The translations under genes and the position numbers were made by a program. Shown one piece after another: positions 40,501 to 46,232 of a stretch of DNA of 64,000 nucleotides. Source of the DNA: an uncultured Eubacteriales bacterium (GTDB taxonomy: Bacteria; Bacillota; Clostridia; Christensenellales; Aristaeellaceae). Positions within the stretch are counted from its first letter, which is position 1, and each line of letters opens with the position of its first letter. The notes under the pieces were generated by a model, which saw only the letters and a program-made list of their open reading frames with translations, was not told where the DNA came from and ran no database searches. The DNA lies in NCBI GenBank assembly GCA_902793325.1, contig CADBCY010000003.1:1-64000 (forward strand), read 5' to 3'.

Positions 40501-41845
40501 CAAACACCCCGTGCAGCAGGGTTTCCGGGATTTCCGCCGTCGCGGCGACGGACAGCGCCTCCAGCTCCCTGGCCTGCCTTTCGGGCAGCGCGCCCACGTC
40601 GCCCACGGTGGCGCCGGGCGACGCGCACATGGCCCCGAGCGTCGCGTCGAGCTGCTCCAGGAAGTTGTCGATCAGCGCGTCGTCGTACAGCCGGGACGAG
40701 TATTGCAGCGTGAACGCCGTCTCCGCCCCGCGGCGGCGAATGGTGACGCTCATGTCCCGCTTCATGCGCTGCAGCGGCACGCGCGGCTCGACGGAGATCG
40801 CGCCGTCCGTCGCGACCGGGGGCATGTACAGGTAATTCACGCTCACGTCGAAGATCGGGTTGCGCGAGGCGTCGTGCGCCGGGGCGAACGTCCGGACCAC
40901 CTCGGCGAAGGGCAGCCAGTCGCCGTGCGTGGCGGCGCGGATGGCCGAGGCGACCTCGCGCAGGTAGTCCGCCAGCGGCTTGCGCGCCGCGGGCTTCACC
41001 CGCACCGGGGCCGTGTTGACGAACATGCCGATCACGTCGCGGCTGCGCTCGTCCCGCGTGTTGGTGGGCACGCCCAGCACCACGTCCTCGCTGCCGCAAT
41101 ACCGGCTCAGCGCGATCGACACGGCGGCGAACAGGAACTGGAAGGTGGTGCATCCCGCGGCCTTCGCCGCGCGCCCGACGGACTCGATGCGCCCGGCGTC
41201 GATCGCCAGCGCCTTGCAGCGGTCCGTCGCCGGCATCGCCTGCGGCCGCGGCCCCCGGGTGGGCATTTCGGGGACGGGCACGCCGTCCGCGAACATCGCC
41301 CGATAGAGGGCGAGTCCCCGCTCCAGCCGGGCGGAGTGATCGTCGAGCGCCAGGTCGGACAGGTCCGTCGCCGCAATTCCGGGCGCCTCGCCCTTCAGCC
41401 GCGCCAGCAGCTCCCCGGTCAGCGCGGCGAGGCTGCCCCCGTCGATGGCGATGTGGTGGATGGCCAGGTCCACCAGCACGCCGCCCGTTTTGAGCGCGTA
41501 GCCCGTCGGGCGAAGCGGCACGCCGGCGCGCAGGTCGAAGGGGGCGTCCCCGGAAAGGGCGATGTCCTCGGCCGCCTGCCGGTCATCGGCCTCGCGCCAG
41601 AGGATGTCCGGCGCCTCCTCCGTCATGATCCGCACGGGCACGCCGTCGACGTTGTCGTAGCGGGAATGAAACGCCTCGTGTGCGGCGAACACGTCCCGCA
41701 GCGCCGCGTCCACGGCTTCGCGCGTCGCGCCCTGAATGCAGTAAAGCAGATGAGTGTTGTACTCGGTGGAAGCCGGGTCGTTCATCTGCTCCAGGTACAT
41801 GCCGCACTCGCAGGCCGTCAATGGGAAGCACTTGTCGCGCATCAT
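34550..41845 (-). CDS. Two-module NRPS with terminal reductase (C-A-T-C-A-T-R)
   Basis: 2431 residues. C1 about 5-430 (HHIAIDGG at 130); A1 about 440-930 (YTSGSTGTPKG at 586, NTYGPTEC); T1 with Ser about 973 (DIGLTSL); C2 about 1020-1430 (MHHIAADG at 1143); A2 about 1440-1940 (YTSGSTGRPKG at 1597, NGYGPTEA); T2 with Ser about 1985 (IGGTSLS); terminal NAD(P)H thioester reductase from about 2065 (LLTGATGFLG; YTRSK catalytic Tyr/Lys). The product should be an N-acylated or capped dipeptide released as an aldehyde, since the first module starts with a C domain. By eye the A1 pocket reads D-L-K-N-M-G-T-I-S and A2 D-V-M-T-D-G-G-I-S; I do not assign substrates. No phosphopantetheinyl transferase gene is in the window. 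Confidence 0.94.
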   Translation of the reverse strand: MMRDKCFPLTACECGMYLEQMNDPASTEYNTHLLYCIQGATREAVDAALRDVFAAHEAFHSRYDNVDGVPVRIMTEEAPDILWREADDRQAAEDIALSGDAPFDLRAGVPLRPTGYALKTGGVLVDLAIHHIAIDGGSLAALTGELLARLKGEAPGIAATDLSDLALDDHSARLERGLALYRAMFADGVPVPEMPTRGPRPQAMPATDRCKALAIDAGRIESVGRAAKAAGCTTFQFLFAAVSIALSRYCGSEDVVLGVPTNTRDERSRDVIGMFVNTAPVRVKPAARKPLADYLREVASAIRAATHGDWLPFAEVVRTFAPAHDASRNPIFDVSVNYLYMPPVATDGAISVEPRVPLQRMKRDMSVTIRRRGAETAFTLQYSSRLYDDALIDNFLEQLDATLGAMCASPGATVGDVGALPERQARELEALSVAATAEIPETLLHGVFERVAAQKPDQTALVACDRTLTYAELNADANRVAWSLIDRGIRPGDRVALLLPRRSFYFSALFGALKAGAAFIPCDPEYPAERIRHILGDSGAACIIATDAHMADHPGAAVNIEALLAGKRTENPGVPLTGDDLAYMIYTSGSTGTPKGVMLRHRGICNFCRVHPANILYDTVAREIHSMLAVTTVSFDLSLKDTLGMLVNGGVVVFAAENAMNDPRSLAALIRENGVDAMNATPSRYLQYLEYPPFEQALAGLKLVMAGGEGYPAALLERLRALGIPRIINTYGPTECTISSNMARLERADHISVGRPLLNVREYIVDANGELVPRGVTGELYIGGPGVAKGYRNLEAQTAERFVDFRGGRFYRSGDYAKWDADGNVLILGRMDGQVKLRGLRIELGEIESALAAQPGVKRAVAAIKVIGGQEQLCAYWTGDAALDESALKAALAARLPRYMVPAAITRLDAIPVTANGKTDLKALPVPELQATDDDATPPETDAQQSVFDIVAAIVGSRAFGIRTAFADIGLTSLTLVALMLRISETFGRDVTLAALRAHDTVEALAAWLERAEAGRAYEVREEYPLTQAQYGIYVECLNHPGTTIYNIPVLWKLDDGIDLGRLRAAVAAAVDAHPYMKARLRERDGQIFALRDDAAPAQVELIRSDAPIAPERLARPYDLLHDALYRAEIHCTPGGNYFYLDMHHIAADGRSRALLQRDIEAAYAGEAPEPERFTGYEAALEESERRGGPRYAEAQAWYDALLSDARMTELLPLPGEGGAGPLRLLTGLDAAAVRDFCAAHRVTGNAFFNAVFGYALGAFTASDEAVFTTIYDGRSDSRAFNTVTMLVRTLPVRCRWTPETRVADYLAAVRDQLDGSMNSDSFGFAEIARAYGVSAELMVAWQDDMEIAPIFCGAPAEVIRPASDTAKSALSVDVSVEGGRIAFACEHRPEVYGAAFVRSFMDCMAQVAAEFLTKEVLGAVRPASDATEAALRALHDTDWPVAERPAYRLLQDSAAKWPDRVAAVANGERLTYAELNARANRLGRLLRRRGLDVERLCAVLLNRGVEVYVARQGILKAGGAFLPIDPEYPDDRISFILEDAGCAQIVTSRDLFAARGALFERPGLEVCFVEDATDPSLSADDLNLDVPFDALAYSIYTSGSTGRPKGVLLTQRNLVNFVDDNPRNREILGYIRRGRVSLALASVSFDVSVMEEFIPLAHGLTVVMANDDERRDYRALRALCLDNGVDLLTCTPSLLSNLLEVPAMRPAIERLAAIDVGAEAFPAALYDKIRAWNRDVYIMNGYGPTEATISCTMAVMTGGERVTIGLPNGNVKVVMTDAGGHVLPLGALGEMVILGEGVGRGYRNRDELTAKCFFRLWDRPAYRSGDLARLLPDGEIDFRGRRDNQVKLRGLRVELDGIESVMLAMPGIQLAKVVVRNNGSEDYLAGFYTARERVSADALAGFMRERLAAYMIPDVLTQLDEMPLTANGKIDGKRLPDVGFERAASAFEPPADDVERAFCDCFAEILKRPRVGATDDFFEIGGTSLSAMMVVAFAVGRGWDLVYRNVFDHTTPRALAAFVRRPPEREAPPEQAPAPQPQAAPPGCGALACNTAAHLEGIASAPLGNVLLTGATGFLGIHVLRELLRQDRAERIVCLVRPKRRLSAEQRLKALLAYYFDDTFDAAFEARIRIVMADVTDDDLAQALDGFPVDTVFNCAAVVKHFAQDDIIERVNLQGARNLIELALQKGARLVQVSTESVAGQSVDGSVPEGRRFTECDLDIGQTLGTKYTRSKLQAEREILSAITERGLRAKIMRVGNLMSRRSDGEFQINFTTNGFMNRLRAYVALGCFPVEDMDTPVEFSPVDSVARALVLLAGTQDRYTVFHADNCHVVHMANILEALDNCGMRLNVVTAGRFRQRLNEMLTDPAHSLEVSSLVSYQTNGGEVHRYVDVSNAYTVKALYRLGFSWPVITPEYIERAIRAMAGFGFFDV

Positions 41846-41935
41846 GGGTTTACCTCACTTTCCGGGTCCACAGGCGTGTCGTTCGGTTTCAGCGACGCCG
41901 CGCGCCGCGGCGGGCGCTCCGGGGCGTATGCCGAT

Positions 41936-41983
41936 AAAAAGGGCGGGCGCCTGCGACGGAATGATCGATCGTCGGTGCCCGCC
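41936..41983 (-). terminator. Terminator after the small lipoprotein-like gene
   Basis: On the minus strand a GGCGGGC...GCCCGCC stem (41983-41977 with 41948-41942, inner pairing CGACG/CGTCG) is followed by CTTTTTAT. It ends the gene at 42019 and isolates the NRPS operon. The 90 bases between it and the NRPS start show no clear promoter. Confidence 0.75.
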
Positions 41984-42018
41984 GATGATGGTGATGCGAT
42001 GATGGCGTCCGCGTTGGG

Positions 42019-42525
42019 TCAGCGGGCGAGGGCCAGGGTGTCGATGATGGCCTGCGCCTCGGCCTCGGCGGTCTCGCCGTCCAGCCAGAACGTGATCTCC
42101 ACGTAGTCCCCGCCGTCCTCCAGCACGTAGGTCAGCGTGGTGTAGTCCGTGCCCTCGTAGTTCTCCACCGCGCGGTACCAGGCCGCCGCGATGCCGTTGA
42201 TCTCGCCGTCCGTCACGATCTCCGTGGCGTTGTGTTCCGCCGCTTCCAGCGCGGCGCACTCGGCGAGCGCTTCGGGGTAGCCTTCCTTGCTGAACTGGTA
42301 CACGTCGAAGTCCAGCAGCGTGTCAGGGCTGTACATGTAGGCCACCATGTCGTCCTTCACATCCTCATCGGTGCGCCCGCCTTCGGTGTAGCTCTCGAGG
42401 ATCTCGATGGTGTAGCCGGAGGTGCCCAGCTGATAGGTCTTGGTCGCCGCCTCGGCCACGGCGCAGCCGACGCATGCCGCGAGCAGCGCGGCGCACAGGA
42501 TCAGCACCATGATTTTACGGTTCAT
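42019..42525 (-). CDS. Small secreted protein, probably membrane-anchored
   Basis: 168 residues. The N-terminus MNRKIMVLILCAALLAACVGC has two possible lipobox cysteines (LLAAC, ACVGC), so a lipoprotein is likely. The mature part is an acidic, roughly 145-residue domain with YQLGTSGYTIEILESYTEGG, YSPDTLLDFDVYQFSKEGY and a final TLTYVLEDGGDYVEITFWLDG. This layout resembles PsbP/DcrB-like stress-induced secreted domains, but I cannot assign a function. The start at 42525 is chosen for the signal peptide; the frame is open to 42651. Confidence 0.62.
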   Translation of the reverse strand: MNRKIMVLILCAALLAACVGCAVAEAATKTYQLGTSGYTIEILESYTEGGRTDEDVKDDMVAYMYSPDTLLDFDVYQFSKEGYPEALAECAALEAAEHNATEIVTDGEINGIAAAWYRAVENYEGTDYTTLTYVLEDGGDYVEITFWLDGETAEAEAQAIIDTLALAR

Positions 42526-42539
42526 GATTCCAGGCTCTT

Positions 42540-42710
42540 TCAGTCGTCCTTGCCGTTCTGCTTGCCCATGACGTTGAAGATCGTCATGATGATGCCGCCG
42601 ACGAACACCGCCAGCCAGCTCTTGCTCCAGTCGTTCGTCACGGTGCTCCATACGATCATCACGCCGACCGAGACGATGGGGATGATGACGTTCAGTTTCT
42701 TCAGGTCCAT
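42540..42710 (-). CDS. 56-residue membrane protein
   Basis: Reading on the minus strand from the ATG at 42710 gives 56 codons and a TGA at 42542-42540: MDLKKLNVIIPIVSVGVMIVW, a short polar SNDWSKS-like turn (actual sequence TNDWSKSW), then LAVFVGGIIMTIFNVMG and a charged tail KQNGKDD. Two helices are predicted. AGAGGGGA lies 8 bases before the ATG, which is strong for such a short frame. It lies 14 bases before the start of the secreted protein at 42525, so it is probably co-transcribed with it. Confidence 0.7.
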   Translation of the reverse strand: MDLKKLNVIIPIVSVGVMIVWSTVTNDWSKSWLAVFVGGIIMTIFNVMGKQNGKDD

Positions 42711-42762
42711 ACGCGCATTCCCCTCTTTGGATCGGTGTCAGGAAACCTTCGAGACGGAGAGC

Positions 42763-42787
42763 CCCGCGGCGGCTGGGCCGCCGCGGG
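42763..42787. other. Perfect 11-bp hairpin without T-tract
   Basis: CCCGCGGCGGC-TGG-GCCGCCGCGGG, between the stop of the Met-rich secreted protein (42816) and the 56-residue ORF. It could be a processing or attenuation element. Confidence 0.5.
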
Positions 42788-42815
42788 ATTCCCGCAGGTC
42801 ACGGTATGACGTCGG

Positions 42816-44093
42816 TCAGCCGGCCATCGCCGCGCCGCCCGAGAGCAGGCCCGCGACCTCGGGCACCTGCTCGGAGAGCGCGCCCATCAGCGTGCCCAGG
42901 CCGTTGCCCATGATGTCGCCGAACAGGCCCTGCGCCGCCTCGCTGTTCATATCCTGCATCAGCTCCTCGGCGGCCAGCACGGTCTTGCCTTCGGCGTCCA
43001 TGCTCAGCGTGCGCTCGCCGCCCTCGGCGCTCTCCACGGTGACGGACACCAGCGGGGCGTCGGCGTTCAGGAAGTAGATGTCCATGGCGAACTGGTTCTC
43101 CGCGAAGCTCATGACCATCCCCATGTACATGCCGCTCATCTCGAAGGACATGGTCACGGTGCCGTCTTCCATGGCGAAGACGCAGGCCATCTCCTCGCCG
43201 TCCACGGTCATGGTGAAGTTCATCTTCATGTTCTCGCCGTTCATGGTCATGTCGAAGAACATGGTGCCCTCTTCAAGCTCCGGGGAAGCCGTCATGTAGA
43301 AGTCCTCGCTGCCGTCGCTGTGGGCGTAGAAGTCAACGGTCATCTCCGCGGGAATGTGCGCGATCCACTCTTCGAAGCCGGCCTTGAAGTCCGCCTCGAA
43401 GGTCTCCTCGTTGAATTCCTCGCCGGTGCTCTGGGACATGCCCTGCACGTAGCCCTTGATCATCCCCACCGCCGCCGGGTCGGCCATGATCTGGTCCATC
43501 ATGTCCTTCGCGGCGGCCTTGATGGCGTCCACGTCGATCGTCACGGGCACGTAGGTGTCATAGACGACGCCGTCGAACTCGTATTCGCCGGTCACGGCCT
43601 CGCCGGGCTGGCCCGCGGAGGTGACCACTTCCATGAAGGGCTCGTAGTACTTGGCAAACATCTCCTGGAAGGCGGTCGCGTCGAAGCCGCCCTCGCCGGA
43701 GCCGCCGGCGGGCATGTTCGCCGCGAACTGCTCCATCATCTGGGTGATCGTCTCCTGGGAGATGGTCACGAGGTAGTTCGGGAACAGCGTGCTGGCGACG
43801 TTGATGCCCGCGTCGTCCGCCGCGAAGCCCAGGCTGAGGGCGTCCGTGCCGTTCAGGTCGAGATCGATCTGCGCGCCGTCGTCGACGGTGATCACCTTCA
43901 CGCCCAGCGCGTTCACCAGCGCCGCGACGGGATCGACCATCGCCAACTGGTCGTCCTCCATGCCAAAGCCGGACAGGACGCCCTTGGCGACCTCGGGATC
44001 GATGCTCACCTTGGTGTACACGGTGTCCGCGAGCGCGGACAGGCAGCTCAGCGCCATCAGCAGCGCCAGGATCAGGGCAAACAGTTTCTTCAT
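42816..44093 (-). CDS. Secreted methionine-rich acidic protein of unknown function
   Basis: 425 residues with a signal peptide (MKKLFALILALLMALSCLSA, cleavage near ALA-DT). The mature protein is acidic with almost no Cys. A stretch at about 290-345 (ELEEGTMFFDMTMNGENM through MYMGMVMSFAENQFAM) carries roughly one Met in four residues, alternating as in amphipathic strands. No recognised domain; the repeated pattern of short strands suggests a large beta-rich fold like that of lipoprotein-localisation or sporulation YhcN/LolA-type proteins, but this is a guess. Good RBS AAAGGAGA before the ATG. Confidence 0.72.
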   Translation of the reverse strand: MKKLFALILALLMALSCLSALADTVYTKVSIDPEVAKGVLSGFGMEDDQLAMVDPVAALVNALGVKVITVDDGAQIDLDLNGTDALSLGFAADDAGINVASTLFPNYLVTISQETITQMMEQFAANMPAGGSGEGGFDATAFQEMFAKYYEPFMEVVTSAGQPGEAVTGEYEFDGVVYDTYVPVTIDVDAIKAAAKDMMDQIMADPAAVGMIKGYVQGMSQSTGEEFNEETFEADFKAGFEEWIAHIPAEMTVDFYAHSDGSEDFYMTASPELEEGTMFFDMTMNGENMKMNFTMTVDGEEMACVFAMEDGTVTMSFEMSGMYMGMVMSFAENQFAMDIYFLNADAPLVSVTVESAEGGERTLSMDAEGKTVLAAEELMQDMNSEAAQGLFGDIMGNGLGTLMGALSEQVPEVAGLLSGGAAMAG

Positions 44094-44172
44094 GGGGTTT
44101 ATCTCCTTTCAAACAGGTGCGTGATTGGGTCCCGCGGTGCGGGGGGAGAGGGGAAGGGGTTCCGTCGCGGCG

Positions 44173-44850
44173 TCAGTTCTTCTTGGGCAGCAGGCTGGCG
44201 ATGAACGCGGCGAAGCCCGTAATCGGCATCGTCTGGATGACCACGCGGCCGGGGCCGGTGAGCAGCGTGTTGAACAGGCCCTCGCCGCCGAACAGCGCGT
44301 TCTTCACGCCCTTGACCTTCTGGATCTCCATTTTCACGGTGGCGTCCATCATCGCCACGTATCCCGTGTCCACCAGCATCTGCTGGCCGCGCTCCAGGTT
44401 GTACTCGATGGTCGAGCCGTCGATCTCGACGAACGCCATGCCGTCGCCCGACAGCTTCTGCATGACGAAGCCCTCGCCGCCGAACAGGCCGGTGGTGAAC
44501 TTCTGCTGGAACGCGACGCTCATCTCGACCCCCTCCGTCGACGCCAGGAACGAGCCCTTCTGGCAGATCACCGGCGTCGAGCGCGTGATCTCCACCGCCC
44601 GGATGTCGCCGGGGAACTTCGACGCGAAGGCGATCATGCCCGCGCCGCGCCGCGCGGTATAGCGGTTCTGGAACATGCTCTCCCCGGAGAACATCCGGCC
44701 GAACATCTTTCCCGCGCCGCCGCCGGACGTTTCCATCTCCAGGTTCGGGCTCATCCAGCTCATCGCGCCGGATTCACACAGCACGGATTCACCCTCGTTC
44801 AGGTGGCAGATGACGACCGGCATCGGTTCGCCCTTGATTTGGTACTTCAT
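44173..44850 (-). CDS. AIM24 / TIGR00266 family protein
   Basis: 225 residues: MKYQIKGEPMPVVICHLNEGESVLCESGAMSWM is the typical opening, followed by a Gly-rich SGGGAGKMFGRMFSGESMF, the RYTARRGAGMIAFASKFPGDI block and a C-terminal GGEGLFNTLLTGPGRVVIQTMP. The family is a double-stranded beta-helix protein of uncertain role, often membrane-associated. A GTG at 44859 is in frame, but AGAGG is spaced better for the ATG at 44850. A minus-strand TATGAT near 44940-44935 is a plausible promoter. Confidence 0.9.
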   Translation of the reverse strand: MKYQIKGEPMPVVICHLNEGESVLCESGAMSWMSPNLEMETSGGGAGKMFGRMFSGESMFQNRYTARRGAGMIAFASKFPGDIRAVEITRSTPVICQKGSFLASTEGVEMSVAFQQKFTTGLFGGEGFVMQKLSGDGMAFVEIDGSTIEYNLERGQQMLVDTGYVAMMDATVKMEIQKVKGVKNALFGGEGLFNTLLTGPGRVVIQTMPITGFAAFIASLLPKKN

Positions 44851-44984
44851 GTCATTCACCTCTCGTCATGTCGTTCAAGGTCGCCCGACCGCGTCCGTCG
44901 CGCGCCTCCTCTGATTGCGGGTTCAAATCCGCTATCATACTAAATTTAACACAATTTCAAAAGAAAATCAAGTGTTTTTGTTTA

Positions 44985-45014
44985 AACGGTTGATTTTGGT
45001 GTCTAAACGGTCAA
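44985..45014 (+). promoter_or_regulatory. LytTR-type operator (two direct repeats)
   Basis: AACGGTTGA (44985-44993) and AACGGTCAA (45006-45014) are direct repeats 21 bases apart (12-base gap), i.e. two helical turns. This matches the known arrangement of LytTR-domain sites. They lie 41 bases upstream of the -35 box of the LytTR gene, suited to activation of its own operon. Confidence 0.7.
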
Positions 45015-45054
45015 AGCCGGCGGGATTTATCCCCAAAAACAGGCGCCGGGGCAT

Positions 45055-45083
45055 TTGCAACGCAGGCCGGGATATGATATAAT
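45055..45083 (+). promoter_or_regulatory. Promoter of the LytTR-DUF3021 operon
   Basis: TTGCAA (45055-45060), a 17-bp spacer and TATAAT (45078-45083), 54 bases before the LytTR start. The surrounding 44851-45137 is AT-rich and has no gene. Confidence 0.8.
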
Positions 45084-45137
45084 AATACTGGGTTTCCACG
45101 GGCGCGGTGCGCCCATACCGGAGCGAAAGGGAACGTT

Positions 45138-45602
45138 ATGAGAGGCACGATCGACATCGACATACAGCTCGACGAGGCCTGCAGCGATCCGAAGATCATC
45201 ATTCGGACGCGACGCAAGACGCAGGAGATCGAGAATATCGTCAGCGCGATTGAGAACTGCATGGAGAACGGCTACCCCATGGTGCCGGCCTACGACGGCG
45301 ACATCATGGTGCTGCTGAGCCAGCGGGAGATCTATCGCGCGTTCGTCGAGAAGCGGAAGCTGCTCGTCCAGGCGGAGCGGGGCGTGTTCGTCGTGCGCAA
45401 GACGCTGGCGGAGATGGAATCGATCCTGAGCGGCAACCGTTTCCTGAGGATCAGCCGCAGCGAAATCATCAACCTGTACAAGGTCTCCAACTTTGATTTC
45501 AGCCTGTCGGGCACCATCCACGTACACTTTGACGACGGCAGCAGCACCTGGGCGGCGCGACGCTACGTGCGGGCCATCCAGGAAATCCTGGGCCTGTTAT
45601 AG
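45138..45602 (+). CDS. LytTR-domain transcriptional regulator
   Basis: 154 residues, no receiver domain. The N-terminal about 50 residues form a small alpha/beta part (TIDIDIQLDEACSDPKIIIR), and residues 50-154 are a LytTR DNA-binding domain (DGDIMVLLSQREIYRAFVE; FVVRKTLAEMESIL; NRFLRISRSEIINLYKVSNF; WAARRYVRAIQEILG). It is paired with a DUF3021 membrane protein (12-base gap), the arrangement of LytTR regulatory systems in which the membrane partner restrains the regulator. The direct repeats at 44985-45014 are its likely site. Confidence 0.92.
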   Translation: MRGTIDIDIQLDEACSDPKIIIRTRRKTQEIENIVSAIENCMENGYPMVPAYDGDIMVLLSQREIYRAFVEKRKLLVQAERGVFVVRKTLAEMESILSGNRFLRISRSEIINLYKVSNFDFSLSGTIHVHFDDGSSTWAARRYVRAIQEILGLL

Positions 45603-45614
45603 GGGGGCGAATCC

Positions 45615-46058
45615 ATGAGCGAGTTTTGGAAGAAAACCCTGTTCTGGGGCGCCGTCGGTTTTGTGCTTGGGATGCTGGTGAGCCTGGGCTTCCTGCTTCC
45701 CATGGGCATTGCGCAATACTACGCGCGGCACGGAAGCGGGCGCCTGGCGTTGCAGCTTCTGGCGGGCGGCGCGCTCGGCGCGATCAACATGGGCAGTACG
45801 TCGATCTATTCGCTGGAGCGCTGGAGCCTGCTGCGCTGCACGCTGACCCACTTCTGCATCGCCATGACGACGTATTTCACGGTGGGCTTCTCGATGGGCT
45901 GGATTCGCCTGGGCGACGCCTTCACCCTGTGGTTGTCGGCCATCATGGTGGTCGTGTACTTCATCATCTGGCTGATCATGTACCTGCAGGGCAAGCGGGA
46001 CATCCGAAAGATCAACGAGGCGCTGAAGCGCTGGAAGGACGAGCAGGGCATCGAGTGA
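45615..46058 (+). CDS. DUF3021 membrane protein, LytTR partner
   Basis: 147 residues with four hydrophobic segments: LFWGAVGFVLGMLVSLGFLLP, LLAGGALGAINMGSTSIYS, THFCIAMTTYFTVGFSMGW and LWLSAIMVVVYFIIWLIMYL, ending in a charged cytoplasmic helix. This is the DUF3021 pattern. In known LytTR systems such membrane proteins inhibit the regulator encoded upstream. The stop lies before a hairpin at 46121-46155. Confidence 0.9.
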   Translation: MSEFWKKTLFWGAVGFVLGMLVSLGFLLPMGIAQYYARHGSGRLALQLLAGGALGAINMGSTSIYSLERWSLLRCTLTHFCIAMTTYFTVGFSMGWIRLGDAFTLWLSAIMVVVYFIIWLIMYLQGKRDIRKINEALKRWKDEQGIE

Positions 46059-46120
46059 CGCCGGGCTGAAAGCGCTGCCTGCGTTTGTCAGCGTGCCGAC
46101 AATATACCGACAATATGCCG

Positions 46121-46155
46121 AGGGGGATGCGCGCCGTACAGGCACGCATCCCCCT
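46121..46155. terminator. Hairpin between convergent genes
   Basis: AGGGGGATGCG (46121-46131) and CGCATCCCCCT (46145-46155) form an 11-bp stem without a marked T-tract. Upstream at 46096-46118 the short sequence CCGACAATAT occurs twice in tandem. Confidence 0.5.
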
Positions 46156-46232
46156 CAGAATGTTTACTGGGGCCGCAACCGCGGAGATTCCCCGAAAGAC
46201 CGCTGGCGCGGAAGGAATCTCCGCTTGCCGCG

